From contig NZ_BMHH01000001.1 in assembly GCF_014640615.1 (NCBI RefSeq), positions 372,001 to 436,000 of the forward strand: a stretch of 64,000 bases of DNA, in the 5' to 3' direction. Shown here piece by piece: positions 34,542 through 43,809 of the stretch (within the stretch, counting starts at the first letter, position 1; every line of letters begins with the position of its first letter). Under the pieces are notes generated by a model. That model was given only the letters and a program-made list of their open reading frames with translations. It was not told the DNA's origin and did not search any database. The translations under genes were made by a program, and so were the position numbers. This DNA comes from Paramesorhizobium endophyticum (GTDB lineage Bacteria > Pseudomonadota > Alphaproteobacteria > Rhizobiales > Rhizobiaceae).

Positions 34542-34675
34542 ATCCTCGGGTCAAGCCCGAGGATGACGATGGGAGGGACGAAATCGCCAATGTCCAACCG
34601 CCGCGCCTGCCGTCGACGCACCTTCGACTCCTACAGTCGTCATCCTCGGGCTTGACCCCAGGGATCCACGGCAAG
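34542..34675. repeat. Inverted pair of short repeats (family F)
   Basis: GGATCCTCGGGTCAAGCCCG AGGATGACG (34542-34568) and its near complement GTCATCCTCGGGCTTGACCC then CAGGGATCCACGG (34637-34675) flank about 70 bp. The complete unit could fold into a long hairpin. A partial copy is at 8880-8905. Confidence 0.7.
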
Positions 34676-34728
34676 GGAGCAGTGGCATCTCAGCGCCGCG
34701 ACGGGCTCCAGGCCCCGCGTTCACAAAT

Positions 34729-34887
34729 CTACTGCCCGATCTGCTCATCCTGCTCGACTGTCAGCGGCTTGATGCCCTCAGTGGACGGGGGTGCGTGCAC
34801 CACGACCGGAGCAGGAGGATGCGGCGCGGGCGAAGCGCAGGCGACCACCAGAAAAGGAAGAGCGCAGAGGATTAAGCGGATGGCCAT
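34729..34887 (-). CDS. Small predicted lipoprotein
   Basis: 52 residues: signal peptide MAIRLILCALPFLVVACASP with a lipobox (LVVAC) giving Cys17 as the lipidated residue, then a proline-rich segment (PAPHPPAPVVVHAPPSTEG) and a short polar end (PLTVEQDEQIGQ). A frame this short could be chance, but the lipobox, proline-rich linker and clean stop support it. Ribosome site is weak. Function unknown; sits 27 bp from the lepA stop. Confidence 0.5.
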   Translation of the reverse strand: MAIRLILCALPFLVVACASPAPHPPAPVVVHAPPSTEGIKPLTVEQDEQIGQ

Positions 34888-34914
34888 GGGAATGGAAAGG
34901 GCGCCGCAGCGCCC

Positions 34915-36723
34915 TCAACTATCCCCCATCTTGAGCGCCTGAATGAACGCCTCCTGCGGGATGTCCACCTTGCCGAACTGGCGCATCTTCTTCTTGCCTT
35001 CCTTCTGTTTTTCCAGAAGCTTGCGCTTGCGGGTGACGTCGCCGCCGTAGCATTTGGCGGTCACGTCCTTGCGCAGGGCCGAGATGGTTTCGCGGGCGAC
35101 GATGCGGCCGCCGATGGCGGCCTGGATCGGGATCTTGAACATGTGCTGCGGGATCAGCTCCTTCAGCTTCTCGCACAGCACGCGGCCGCGCTTTTCCGCC
35201 GCCGAGCGGTGGACCAGCATGGAGAGCGCATCGACCGGCTCGTCATTGACGAGGATCGACATCTTGACCAGATCGCCTTCGCGATATTCCGACAGATTAT
35301 AGTCGAAGGATGCGTAGCCTTTGGAGATCGATTTCAGGCGGTCGTAGAAATCGAACACCACCTCGTTGAGCGGCAGGTCATAGGTGACCATGGCGCGCGG
35401 GCCGACATAGGAGAGATCCACCTGAATGCCGCGCCGTTCCTGGCAGAGCTTCAGGATGGAGCCGAGATAATCGTCCGGCGTCAGGATGGTGGCGCGAATC
35501 CATGGCTCCTCGATGGCCGCGATCTTTACCACATCGGGCATGTCGGCGGGGTTGTGCAGTTCCTTCACCGTGCCGTCGGTCATCTGCATGCGGTAGACGA
35601 CCGATGGAGCGGTGGCGATCAAATCGAGGTTGAACTCGCGCTCCAGCCGCTCCTGGATGATTTCGAGATGGAGCAGGCCAAGGAAGCCGCAGCGGAAGCC
35701 GAAGCCGAGCGCGGCGGAGGTTTCCATCTCGAAGGAGAAGCTGGCGTCGTTGAGGCGCAGCTTGCCCATGGCGGCGCGCAGATCCTCGAAATCCGCCGCA
35801 TCGACGGGGAAGAGGCCGCAGAACACCACCGGCTGCGCCGGCTTGAAGCCCGGCAGCATATGTTCGGTCGGGCGGCGGTCCTCGGTGATGGTGTCGCCGA
35901 CGCGGGTATCCGCCACCTCCTTGATGGAGGCGGTGATAAAGCCCAGCTCGCCGGGGCCGAGTTCGTCGACATTCACCATCTTGGGCGTGAAGACGCCGGT
36001 ACGCTCGACCGGATATTTCGCGTCCGTGCCCATCATGCGGATGGTCTGGCCCTTTTTCAGCACGCCGTCGATGATGCGCACCAGCACGATGACGCCGAGA
36101 TAGGCGTCGTACCAGCTATCGACCAGCATGGCCTTCAAGGGGGCGTTGCGGTCGCCGGCCTTGGGCGGGGGCAGTTTCTCAACGATGGCCTCGAGCACAT
36201 TCTCGATGCCGAGGCCGGTCTTGGCCGAAATCAGCACTGCGTCGGAGGCGTCAATGCCGATCACTTCCTCAATCTGCTGCTGGACGCGTTCCGGCTCGGC
36301 GGCGGGAAGGTCCACCTTGTTCAGCACCACGACCAGTTCGTGATTGTTGTCGATGGCCTGGTAGACATTGGCGAGCGTCTGCGCCTCGACGCCCTGGCTG
36401 GCATCGACCACAAGCAGCGAGCCTTCGCAGGCCGCAAGCGAACGGGAGACTTCATATGCGAAGTCGACATGGCCCGGCGTGTCGATGAGGTTCAGGACAT
36501 AATCCTCGCCGTTCTTCGCCTTGTAATGCAGGCGGACGGTCTGGGCCTTGATGGTGATGCCGCGCTCGCGCTCGATATCCATCGAGTCGAGCACCTGCTC
36601 CTTCATCTCGCGCATGTCCAGCCCCCCGGTCAACTGGATCAGCCGGTCGGCAAGGGTGGATTTCCCATGGTCGATATGGGCGACGATGGAGAAGTTGCGA
36701 ATATGGTCCAATGGTGTGCTCAT
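34915..36723 (-). CDS. lepA: Elongation factor 4 (LepA)
   Basis: 602 residues, standard length. Translational GTPase with G1 [20 protein letters not shown], switch [17 protein letters not shown]4 [12 protein letters not shown], domains II, III and V, and the LepA-specific C-terminal domain ending in the basic region [20 protein letters not shown]. Acts on the ribosome (back-translocation or initiation/assembly quality control are proposed). ATG at 36723; divergent from the NDUFA9-like gene. Confidence 0.97.
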   Translation of the reverse strand: MSTPLDHIRNFSIVAHIDHGKSTLADRLIQLTGGLDMREMKEQVLDSMDIERERGITIKAQTVRLHYKAKNGEDYVLNLIDTPGHVDFAYEVSRSLAACEGSLLVVDASQGVEAQTLANVYQAIDNNHELVVVLNKVDLPAAEPERVQQQIEEVIGIDASDAVLISAKTGLGIENVLEAIVEKLPPPKAGDRNAPLKAMLVDSWYDAYLGVIVLVRIIDGVLKKGQTIRMMGTDAKYPVERTGVFTPKMVNVDELGPGELGFITASIKEVADTRVGDTITEDRRPTEHMLPGFKPAQPVVFCGLFPVDAADFEDLRAAMGKLRLNDASFSFEMETSAALGFGFRCGFLGLLHLEIIQERLEREFNLDLIATAPSVVYRMQMTDGTVKELHNPADMPDVVKIAAIEEPWIRATILTPDDYLGSILKLCQERRGIQVDLSYVGPRAMVTYDLPLNEVVFDFYDRLKSISKGYASFDYNLSEYREGDLVKMSILVNDEPVDALSMLVHRSAAEKRGRVLCEKLKELIPQHMFKIPIQAAIGGRIVARETISALRKDVTAKCYGGDVTRKRKLLEKQKEGKKKMRQFGKVDIPQEAFIQALKMGDS

Positions 36724-36866
36724 GCGCGCGATTTAGCAGGCGGACCGTGAAACGCAAAGAGGAAACACGTATGGGAACATATGTCCTCTTTCGGCGCGCA
36801 CAAAAAAACATTACATGAGCCGCAGATAAAAGCCGATGCGCTTCATTGATTGCAGGAGATTGTGCC

Positions 36867-37874
36867 ATGGCCGTCGAGAGAACAGGTCTTCTCAACAAAC
36901 CGAAACTCGTCACCGTCTTTGGCGGGTCGGGCTTTGTCGGCCGCCATGTGGTGGCGGCGCTCGCCAAGCGCGGATACAGGGTGCGCGTCGCGGTGCGCAA
37001 CCCTACGCTGGCGCCCTATCTTCAGCCGCTTGGCAATCTGGGCCAGATCCAGACCGTGCAGGCCAATCTGCGTTATCCGCAGTCGATCGAGCTGGCGCTG
37101 CGCGGCGCGGATCACGTGATCAACCTTGTCGGCATCCTCTCCGAAAGCGGAGCCCAGCGCTTCGACGCGGTGCAGCTGGCCGGCGCGCGCGCGGTGGCGG
37201 AAGCCGCGAAGGAAAAGGGCATCCCGCTGACCCATATGTCCGCCATCGGCGCGGACCCGCATTCGGCCTCGGCCTATGCCCGCACCAAGGGCGAGGCGGA
37301 AAAGGCGGTGCATGAGGTGCTGCCGCATGCCACCATCATCCGCCCCTCGATCATTTTCGGGCCGGAGGACGGCTTCTTCAACAAATTCGCCAATATGGCG
37401 CGCTTCTCGCCCTTTCTGCCGCTGATCGGCGGGGGCAAGACGCTGTTCCAGCCGGTCTATGTCGGCGATGTCGCCGATATGATCGCGCGGACGGTGGACG
37501 GCACGGTCGAGCATGGCCGCGTCTACGAGCTCGGCGGGCCGGAGGCGATGAGCTTCCGCCGCTGCATGGAGGAGATGCTTGAGGTCATCAACCGCAAGCG
37601 CATCCTGCTGCCGATCCCGTGGTTCGCGGCGCGCATCATCGCCGGGGTGGCGGGCCTGCTGCCGAAGCCGGTCATCACCAACGATCAGGTGACGCAGCTG
37701 CAGCATGACAATGTGGTCTCTGATGAGGCGAAGCGCGAAGGCCGCACGCTGGAAGGCGCCGGCATTCGACCGACCGGCACCGACGTGATCCTCCCCTCCT
37801 ATCTCTGGCGCTATCGCGAGCAGGGGCAGTTCACCAAAAAGGAACTGCCGCCGAAATGGGCGGACCAGAAATAA
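36867..37874 (+). CDS. Complex I NDUFA9-family NAD(P)-binding protein
   Basis: 335 residues, atypical short-chain dehydrogenase. Rossmann motif VTVFGGSGFVGRHVVAAL near the N-terminus, then LRGADHVINLVGILSESGAQ and TIIRPSIIFGPEDGFFNKFA. Alphaproteobacterial homologues of the mitochondrial accessory subunit NDUFA9 look like this and are thought to bind NADPH without catalysis; a role with complex I in this organism is inferred. ATG at 36867 has GCAGGAG upstream; a TTG seven codons earlier is less likely. A terminator follows immediately. Confidence 0.88.
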   Translation: MAVERTGLLNKPKLVTVFGGSGFVGRHVVAALAKRGYRVRVAVRNPTLAPYLQPLGNLGQIQTVQANLRYPQSIELALRGADHVINLVGILSESGAQRFDAVQLAGARAVAEAAKEKGIPLTHMSAIGADPHSASAYARTKGEAEKAVHEVLPHATIIRPSIIFGPEDGFFNKFANMARFSPFLPLIGGGKTLFQPVYVGDVADMIARTVDGTVEHGRVYELGGPEAMSFRRCMEEMLEVINRKRILLPIPWFAARIIAGVAGLLPKPVITNDQVTQLQHDNVVSDEAKREGRTLEGAGIRPTGTDVILPSYLWRYREQGQFTKKELPPKWADQK

Positions 37875-37875
37875 C

Positions 37876-37902
37876 AAAGGGGCCGCGAGGCCCCCTTTTC
37901 TT
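37876..37902 (+). terminator. Rho-independent terminator after the NDUFA9-like gene
   Basis: AAAGGGGCC (37876-37884), GCGA loop, then GGCCCCCTTTTCTTTT, with one bulged C. It ends the plus-strand transcript and faces convergent uppP. Confidence 0.85.
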
Positions 37903-37934
37903 TTATTCTTTTCAAGATGGGCGCGGGTTGCGCC

Positions 37935-38741
37935 TCATCCCCAGATCATGAGCGCCGCAAGGCCCGCCGCGCCGACGATGAGCCGCCACCAGGCGAAGAG
38001 TGTGAAGCCGTGGCGGGAAACGTAATCGAGCAAATGGCGGACGACGAAGACGCCCGAGATGAACGCCATGACGAAGCCGACCAGGATGATCGCGCCGTCG
38101 TTCAGGCTCAGGATGTCGCGGTTCTTGTAGAGGTCGTAGGTGAAGGCCCCGGCCATGGTGGGCATGGCGAGGAAGAAGGAGAATTCCGCCGCCGAACGCT
38201 TGTCCGTGCCCATCAGGAGCGCGCCGACAATGGTGGAACCGGAGCGCGAGACGCCGGGAATCATCGCCAGGCACTGGCAAAGGCCGATCTTGAGGCAAAG
38301 CGAAAGCGGAAAGTCCATCACGTCGTGATAGCGCGGCTTCAGCGGCAGGCGGTCGACGATAAGCAGCACGAAGCCGCCCAGAATCAGCATGATGCAGATG
38401 AGCATCGGTGTTTCGAACAGCACCGATTTGATGAAGCCATGCGCCATCGCGCCGATGACAGCTGCAGGCAGAAAAGCGACCAGGATGCCGAGAACGAAGC
38501 GCCGGCTGCGCGCATCGCTGGGCAGGCTGACGAGCAAGTGCCAGAGCCTGCCGAAATAAACGCTGAGGATGGCAAGGATCGCGCCCAGCTGGATCAGCAC
38601 CTCGAAAGTCTTGCCCGTCGAGTGGAAGCCTAGGAAATGGCCGGCAAGCAGCAAATGGCCCGTTGAGGAAACGGGAATGAATTCCGTGAGGCCTTCGAGA
38701 AGACCCAGGATCGCGGCGTCGAAAAAGGTTTTGATATCCAT
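37935..38741 (-). CDS. uppP: Undecaprenyl-diphosphatase (BacA/UppP)
   Basis: 268 residues, about eight spans. Recycles undecaprenyl pyrophosphate for peptidoglycan and other envelope polymers. Both catalytic motifs are visible: [20 protein letters not shown] (two Glu and Ser/His) near residue 15 and [19 protein letters not shown] (PGxSRSG with Arg) near residue 170. ATG at 38741 preferred; an in-frame start 7 codons earlier exists. Confidence 0.95.
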   Translation of the reverse strand: MDIKTFFDAAILGLLEGLTEFIPVSSTGHLLLAGHFLGFHSTGKTFEVLIQLGAILAILSVYFGRLWHLLVSLPSDARSRRFVLGILVAFLPAAVIGAMAHGFIKSVLFETPMLICIMLILGGFVLLIVDRLPLKPRYHDVMDFPLSLCLKIGLCQCLAMIPGVSRSGSTIVGALLMGTDKRSAAEFSFFLAMPTMAGAFTYDLYKNRDILSLNDGAIILVGFVMAFISGVFVVRHLLDYVSRHGFTLFAWWRLIVGAAGLAALMIWG

Positions 38742-39056
38742 GCGGGGAACTTTCGCTGACAAGGGTGCCGTGAGAGGATGGCAGGGATCGCTTGTTTCCA
38801 GCCCTTGTTGCTCCTATAGGTTTCCCCAACAGGGCTAGCCGGAATCGGACGGCGGAAGAAATACGCCGCCGGACGGTGAAATGCCAGCCTCGAACAGGAT
38901 TTTGATATTCTGTTTGGGAATTTGGCTTAGCCACATGTCCTGACCGAAAAGTCTGCACTTTCTGCTGACGCTGACCTTCGGTTCGGGATCATGCTGGAAG
39001 GCATGGAGTCGACCCAGTTTCGTTCAATCCAGATTGAAAGATCATCCCAGGCAATA
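38742..39056. other. 315-bp region between divergent uppP and the GST gene
   Basis: Carries divergent promoters by position. Contains family D copy D3 at 38939-38996 and a GC-rich imperfect palindrome around 38845-38880 (GGACGGCGG..CGCCGCCGGACGG). No gene seen. Confidence 0.45.
38939..38996. repeat. Small palindromic repeat, family D (copy D3)
   Basis: TCCTGACCGAAAAGTCTGCA then CTTTCTGCTGACGCTGACCT and TCGGTTCGGGATCATGCTGG: a longer variant of family D in which the hairpin is extended by a CTGACCTTCGGTTC block shared with D4. Confidence 0.7.
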
Positions 39057-39749
39057 ATGCTGACGCTCTTTCACCATCCAATGTCCGCAGGCTCGCGCTA
39101 TGCGCGGCTGATCCTCAGCGAGTACGGCGTCGAGGCCGAGCTGATCGAGGAAAAGCCATGGACGCGGCGCAAGGAGTTTCTCGCGCTCAACCCGGCCGGC
39201 ACGCTGCCGGTGCTGCTGGCCGAAAACGACGTGCCGATCGCCGGGGCGACGGTCATCGCCGAATATCTCGACGAGACGCGCGGCGCGCTGAAACGCAACC
39301 GCCGGCTTCTGCCGGAGTCCCCGAGCGAACGGGCGGAGGTGCGCCGGCTGGTCGACTGGTTCCTCGGTAAGCTCGACAATGAGGTGACGCGGCATATCGC
39401 GCGCGAGCGCGTGTTCAAGTTGCAGATGGCGGCGGAACAGGGCGGCAGCTCGCCTGATTCAACCGCGCTGCGCGCCGCGCGCAGCAACATCCGCCAGCAT
39501 CTGAAATATGTCGACTGGCTTTCGGCGACGCGCGACTGGCTGGGCGGCGCGCAGCCGAGCTATGCCGACATGGCGGCGGCCGCGGCCCTTTCCGTCCTCG
39601 ACTATCTGGGCGAGATCGAGTGGGCGCATTATCCGGCAGCGCGGGACTGGTACATGCGCGTCAAATCGCGCCCCTCCTTCCGCCCCCTGCTCGCGGACCG
39701 GGTGCGCGGGCTCTCCCCGGTGGCCCATTATGGCGATCTCGATTTCTAG
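39057..39749 (+). CDS. Glutathione S-transferase-family protein
   Basis: 230 residues. Thioredoxin-like N-terminal domain ([20 protein letters not shown], where Ser is the usual activating position, then [20 protein letters not shown] with the cis-Pro and glutathione loop), followed by a helical C-terminal domain. Substrate unknown. The frame extends upstream into repeat D3, so I use MLTLFHHPM at 39057. Its last 20 bp overlap queG, so the two are co-transcribed. Confidence 0.88.
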   Translation: MLTLFHHPMSAGSRYARLILSEYGVEAELIEEKPWTRRKEFLALNPAGTLPVLLAENDVPIAGATVIAEYLDETRGALKRNRRLLPESPSERAEVRRLVDWFLGKLDNEVTRHIARERVFKLQMAAEQGGSSPDSTALRAARSNIRQHLKYVDWLSATRDWLGGAQPSYADMAAAAALSVLDYLGEIEWAHYPAARDWYMRVKSRPSFRPLLADRVRGLSPVAHYGDLDF

Positions 39750-40872
39750 TACCGAAAAGCTCAAGCGCTTCCTGATCGACGAGGCGAAAGCAGCCGGGTT
39801 TGACGCGGTCGCCTTCACCACGCCCGGCGCTATCGGGCAAGCGGGCGAGCGGCTGCGCCAGTATGTGGCCGAGGGCAATCACGGCTCCATGGCATGGATG
39901 GAGGAGACGCTTGAGCGGCGGGGCGATCCCCGTGTGCTGTGGCCGGAAGTGCGCTCCATCATGATGCTGGCGATGAATTACGGGCCGGAAAACGACCCGC
40001 GCGCGGTGCTTCAAGAGAAAGACCGCGCCGCCATCTCGGTCTATGCGCAGAACCGCGATTATCATGATATCATCAAGGGTAAGCTAAAGCATATCGCCAG
40101 CCGCTTTGCCGCGCGGGCGGGGAGCGACGTGAAGGTGTTCGTCGATACCGCACCGGTCATGGAAAAGCCGCTCGCCGCAGCGGCGGGGCTTGGCTGGCAG
40201 GGCAAGCACACCAATCTCGTAAGCCGTGCATTCGGCTCCTGGCTGTTCCTTGGCTCGATCTTCACCACAGCCGAAATCCCGCCGGACGAGCCGGAAAGGG
40301 ACCATTGCGGCTCCTGCCGCGCCTGCCTCGACGCCTGCCCGACGGATGCCTTTTCCGCGCCCTACCGGCTCGATGCGCGGCGCTGCATCTCTTATCTCAC
40401 CATCGAGAACAAGGGACCGATCCCGCCCGAATTCCGCAAGGCCATCGGCAACCGCATCTATGGCTGCGACGATTGCCTCGCGGTCTGCCCGTGGAACAAA
40501 TTCGCGCAGGCCGCGAGCGAGATGAAGCTGAAGGCGCGGGACGACCTGAAAGCGCCCCGCCTCGCGGAACTGCTTGTTCTCGATGACCCGGCCTTCCGCG
40601 CGCTTTTCTCCGGCTCACCGGTGAAGCGGATCGGGCGCGACCGGTTCATCCGCAATGTGCTGATCGCGGCGGGCAACTCGCAGGATGCCGGCCTGTCGCC
40701 TCTGGTCGAGCCGCTTCTCTCCGACCCGTCGCCGCTGGTGCGCGGCGCGGCGGTCTGGGCGCTCGGGCAACTCGCTGCGCCGCATATGTTCAAAAAATCG
40801 CGCGAGAGGCTGGCAGCAGCGGAAAGCGATGCTACGGTGCTGGCCGAATGGGCATTTGTTTTAGCCGCATGA
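39730..40872 (+). CDS. queG: Epoxyqueuosine reductase
   Basis: 380 residues. Cobalamin- and Fe-S-dependent enzyme for the last step of queuosine synthesis in tRNA. The two [4Fe-4S] clusters are coordinated by [16 protein letters not shown] and [14 protein letters not shown] (residues about 193-260); the N-terminal part carries [12 protein letters not shown] and [20 protein letters not shown] (substrate and cobalamin), and a HEAT-like end [20 protein letters not shown] at 39730 lies inside the 3' end of the GST gene, implying translational coupling. Confidence 0.94.
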   Translation: MAISISSTEKLKRFLIDEAKAAGFDAVAFTTPGAIGQAGERLRQYVAEGNHGSMAWMEETLERRGDPRVLWPEVRSIMMLAMNYGPENDPRAVLQEKDRAAISVYAQNRDYHDIIKGKLKHIASRFAARAGSDVKVFVDTAPVMEKPLAAAAGLGWQGKHTNLVSRAFGSWLFLGSIFTTAEIPPDEPERDHCGSCRACLDACPTDAFSAPYRLDARRCISYLTIENKGPIPPEFRKAIGNRIYGCDDCLAVCPWNKFAQAASEMKLKARDDLKAPRLAELLVLDDPAFRALFSGSPVKRIGRDRFIRNVLIAAGNSQDAGLSPLVEPLLSDPSPLVRGAAVWALGQLAAPHMFKKSRERLAAAESDATVLAEWAFVLAA

Positions 40873-40929
40873 TCTTACCTGGAAGTCTGCAGCTTTTTGC
40901 TGCCGCTGACCTTCGGTTCAGGATCATGC
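40869..40929. repeat. Small palindromic repeat, family D (copy D4)
   Basis: GCATGATCTTACCTGGAAGT then CTGCAGCTTTTTGCTGCCGC, TGACCTTCGGTTCAGGATCA and TGC. It overlaps the queG stop codon on the left and precedes the ribosome site of the epimerase-like gene. Confidence 0.75.
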
Positions 40930-40944
40930 TCTGGAGACGAGTTG

Positions 40945-41814
40945 ATGCGGATCTTTCTGTTTGGGGCGGGTTATTCGGCTCAAGCCTTTGCGCGGCGGAT
41001 GGCAGGCGAAGCCGAGCGCATCGACGGCACCACGCGAAGCGAGGAGAAATTCGCAAATCTCAATGAGGCGGGCATCACGCCGCATCTGTTTGACGGCGAA
41101 ACGCCTTCGACGGAACTGCTGGACCGGCTTGCCCATTCCACCCATGTGGTGATTTCTATCTCCCCCGGCGAGGAGGGTGATCCAGCCGTCGCCCTCGTGG
41201 AGGAAGCCTTGCGCCGTCCTGATAACACCATCCGCTGGATCGGCTATCTCTCGACCGTGGGCGTCTATGGCGACCATCAGGGCAGATGGGTCGACGAGGC
41301 GACGCCCTGCGCGCCGACATCCCGCCGCAGCCGCGAGCGGGTGGAAGCGGAGCAGGCATGGATGCGGTTGGGCGAAGAGCATGGCATCCCGCTCGCCATA
41401 CTGCGCCTATCGGGCATCTACGGTCCGGGCCGCAATGCCTTCGTCAATCTCACGCGCGACACGGCGCGGCGCATCGTCAAGCCGGAGCAGGTCTTCAACC
41501 GCATCCATGTGGACGATATCGCAGGCTCCCTGCGCTTTCTCGCGGGCACCAATGCGGGCGGCGTCTATAACATCACCGATGACGAGCCCTCGCCGCCGCA
41601 GGATGTGGTGGCCTATGCCGCCGAGCTCATGGGCGTGACGCCGCCGCCGGAAGTGCCGTTCGACGAAGCGGAACTGACGCCCATGGCGCGCTCCTTCTAC
41701 GGCGAGAACAAGCGGGTCTCCAACGCCGCCATCCGGGCGCTCGGCTACCGCTTCACCTATCCGGACTATCGCACTGCCTTTTCCGCCATGTGGCAGACCG
41801 GCAACTGGCAGTGA
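40945..41814 (+). CDS. NAD-dependent epimerase/SDR-family protein (YeeZ-like)
   Basis: 289 residues. Starts MRIFLFGAGYSAQAFARRMA with a Rossmann Gly-rich loop of the GAGYSA type, then THVVISISPGEEGD, IGYLSTVGVYGDHQGRWVDE (Tyr/Ser of an extended SDR) and ILRLSGIYGPGRNAFVNL. Close to the YeeZ group of NAD(P)-binding proteins with unknown substrate. ATG at 40945 follows GGAGACGAG; upstream in-frame codons lie in repeat D4. Confidence 0.83.
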   Translation: MRIFLFGAGYSAQAFARRMAGEAERIDGTTRSEEKFANLNEAGITPHLFDGETPSTELLDRLAHSTHVVISISPGEEGDPAVALVEEALRRPDNTIRWIGYLSTVGVYGDHQGRWVDEATPCAPTSRRSRERVEAEQAWMRLGEEHGIPLAILRLSGIYGPGRNAFVNLTRDTARRIVKPEQVFNRIHVDDIAGSLRFLAGTNAGGVYNITDDEPSPPQDVVAYAAELMGVTPPPEVPFDEAELTPMARSFYGENKRVSNAAIRALGYRFTYPDYRTAFSAMWQTGNWQ

Positions 41815-41913
41815 GTCTCCGCGCGTTCTGCAACGCCCCGCCATTGCCGCATTTTCCATCTCACCGCAGAATGGCCGCAATTCGGCTGCCTTGATTCGCG
41901 CCTCAGTTTTTGC

Positions 41914-41952
41914 CGCATGATCTCGTCCAGAGTTAAGTAGCTTCGGATCATG
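41914..41952. repeat. Small palindromic repeat, family D (copy D5)
   Basis: GCATGATCTCGTCCAGAGTT then AAGTAGCTTCGGATCATGCT: a degenerate family D copy that keeps the GCATGATC/GATCATGC ends, just upstream of mepA. Confidence 0.65.
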
Positions 41953-41963
41953 CTACCCAAGCC

Positions 41964-43043
41964 ATGGAACGGCCCATGATCGCTACACGATTGAAGAAAA
42001 CCATTCTCGCCGCCGTCCTTGCGGCCACGGTCACCTCCGACTTCACGCCCCTGGCGATGGCGGAGGACATGCCGGCCAAGCAGGCTTTCGGCAGCCAGGC
42101 GCTGCCCGCCGTCGCGCCGCCGCAATCGGTCGGGTTTTACTCCAAGGGTTGCCTTGCCGGGGGCATAGCCATCCCCGTTGACGGCCCGACATGGCAGGTG
42201 ATGCGTCTGTCGCGCAACCGGCGCTGGGGCCACCCGAGGATGATTGCACTTCTGGAGAAGCTGTCGCGTGAGGCGGCGGCGAAGGATGGCTGGTCCGGCC
42301 TGCTCGTCGGCGATATCTCGCAGCCGCGCGGCGGTCCGATGCTTTCCGGCCATGCCTCGCATCAGGTCGGGCTCGACGCCGATATCTGGCTGACGCCGAT
42401 GCCTAAGCGCCGTTTCACCGACGAGGACCGTGAGAAGGTGAGCGCTGTTTCGATGCTCAAGGGCGACACGCTGTATGTCGATCCGAACAAATGGACGGCG
42501 AGCCGCGCCGCGCTGCTGAAGCGGGCGGCGAGCTATCCGGAAGTAGAGCGCATCTTCGTTCACCCCGGCATCAAGAAAAAACTCTGCGACACCGTCACCG
42601 GCGACCGCCGCTGGCTGGCGAAAGTCCGCCCCTATTGGGGGCACCACTACCATTTCCATGTACGCATCTCCTGCCAGCCCGGCTCGCCCGGCTGCAAGCC
42701 GCAGGAACCGATCAACATGAACGATGACGGTTGCGGCAAGCCGCTCGCCTGGTGGTTCACAGATGAGCCGTGGAAAAAGCCGGCGAAGCCAGCCAAGCCG
42801 ACGAAACCGGCAAAGCCGCCAAGGCCGATGATGGTATCGGACCTGCCGCCGGCCTGCGCACGCGTCCTGACCGAGCCGGGCCCCACCTCCATCGCGGAAG
42901 TGACGCTTGGCGGCGCGGCAGCCATGGCAACCGCAGCCCGGGAGGAGGAAGCAGCCGCCACGCCTGCCGCCCCCGCCGCGGCTTTCAGCCCGCCGACGCC
43001 CCCGGCGGATGTTCCGCTTCCGGCGCGGCGTCCGGGGAATTGA
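41964..43043 (+). CDS. mepA: Penicillin-insensitive murein endopeptidase
   Basis: 359 residues. Periplasmic LAS-type metallopeptidase cutting D-Ala-meso-DAP cross-links. A signal peptide (ILAAVLAATVTSDFTPLAMA) ends near residue 32. Zinc-site motifs: MLSGHASHQVGLDADIWL (first His and Asp) and YWGHHYHFHVRISC (second His pair), with conserved Cys residues nearby. After the catalytic domain there is an unusual tail of about 85 residues: a KPAKPAKPTKPAKPPRP repeat, then an Ala-rich stretch ending PADVPLPARRPGN, which may contact the wall or be disordered. Confidence 0.93.
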   Translation: MERPMIATRLKKTILAAVLAATVTSDFTPLAMAEDMPAKQAFGSQALPAVAPPQSVGFYSKGCLAGGIAIPVDGPTWQVMRLSRNRRWGHPRMIALLEKLSREAAAKDGWSGLLVGDISQPRGGPMLSGHASHQVGLDADIWLTPMPKRRFTDEDREKVSAVSMLKGDTLYVDPNKWTASRAALLKRAASYPEVERIFVHPGIKKKLCDTVTGDRRWLAKVRPYWGHHYHFHVRISCQPGSPGCKPQEPINMNDDGCGKPLAWWFTDEPWKKPAKPAKPTKPAKPPRPMMVSDLPPACARVLTEPGPTSIAEVTLGGAAAMATAAREEEAAATPAAPAAAFSPPTPPADVPLPARRPGN

Positions 43044-43348
43044 AAAGCGGATCATGTTTGATGGAATCGCGAGGCGCGCCCCTCTGCCCTCCCGGGCATC
43101 TCCCCCGCAAGGGGGAGATTGGTTTTCATTTGATGACGCGCTTTATCTTGCAGCGTTGGCGATTGGCGGAAGCGGTTCTGACAGCCAATCTCCCCCCTTG
43201 TGGGGGAGATGTCCGGCAGGACAGAGGGGGGTTGCCTGGCGATTCCGTCAAAACATGATTCCACGGGAGCCGCGCCGTATGACAACAATCGGCCCTTTTC
43301 ACAGAAGGGTGGTTTCGCTATAGGCTTCAATCGATTTAGGATAAGCCC
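43044..43348. other. 305-bp intergenic region with repeat A4
   Basis: Mostly repeat A4 (43079-43233), flanked by a CATGTTTGATGGAATCGCG fragment on the left and its partial complement (AAACATGATTCC) on the right, suggesting a composite insertion. The remainder holds the presumed mgsA promoter. No gene seen. Confidence 0.6.
43079..43233. repeat. Palindromic intergenic repeat, family A (copy A4, inverted)
   Basis: CCTCTGCCCTCCCGGGCATC and TCCCCCGCAAGGGGGAGATT on the left; CCCCTTGTGGGGGAGATGTC and CGGCAGGACAGAGGGG on the right. The middle (GCAGCGTTGGCGATTGGCGG) is in reverse orientation compared with A1-A3. Confidence 0.88.
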
Positions 43349-43732
43349 GTGACGAAGCCCCTCCGCATAGCGCTGATCGCGCATGACCTGAAGAAGAACG
43401 ACATGGTCGCCTTCGCCCGCGTCCATGAGGTGGTGCTGTCGCGCTGGCGGATCGTTGCGACCGGCACCACCGGCGGCCTGGTGCAGGAAGCCTGCCCGTC
43501 CCTGTCGGTCGAGCGGGTCAAGAGCGGGCCGCTGGGCGGCGACCAGCAGATCGGCGCGATGATCGCCGAGGGCAAGGTGCATGCGATGATCTTCCTCATC
43601 GACCCCTTGTCGCCGATGCCGCATGATGTCGACGTGAAGGCGCTGACGCGGCTGGGCAGCGTCTATGACATACCGATGGCGCTCAACCGCGCCACGGCGG
43701 AATTGCTGGTTGAAAAACTGGCGCACCCATAG
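43349..43732 (+). CDS. mgsA: Methylglyoxal synthase
   Basis: 127 residues, hexameric-type small enzyme. Converts dihydroxyacetone phosphate to methylglyoxal and phosphate, a bypass of lower glycolysis. Motifs: [18 protein letters not shown] (base Asp region), [17 protein letters not shown] (phosphate site), [17 protein letters not shown] and [23 protein letters not shown] start with TTAGGA upstream. Sits just before glk, linking it to sugar phosphate metabolism. Confidence 0.95.
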   Translation: MTKPLRIALIAHDLKKNDMVAFARVHEVVLSRWRIVATGTTGGLVQEACPSLSVERVKSGPLGGDQQIGAMIAEGKVHAMIFLIDPLSPMPHDVDVKALTRLGSVYDIPMALNRATAELLVEKLAHP

Positions 43733-43809
43733 GGCACGATCCCAACCGGCTTTCGGATAGGATCGCGCTTCTGACGAATGAGAGCAGCAAATTTTTGGCG
43801 GACCGGGAA

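Larger units (their letters stand above)
34055..34728. other. 674-bp region with inverted repeats and no clear gene
   Basis: Contains a 13-bp perfect inverted repeat (34144-34200), a GC-rich block (34250-34440) with short complementary segments (GTCCTTCCCC against GGGGAAGGAT; CGTTCCCGCGGG), and two inverse copies of a GATCC(T)CGGG..AAGCCCGAGGATGACG repeat at 34542-34568 and 34637-34675. Open frames here are short and overlap repeats. The GC-rich block resembles palindromic repeat debris. Confidence 0.5.

Noticed and set aside
35143-36750. Long open frame of 535 codons opposite lepA
   Set aside because: It is the antisense shadow of a certain gene; GC-rich third positions open such frames. 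Its composition is His/Asp/Gly/Arg-rich with no family motif.
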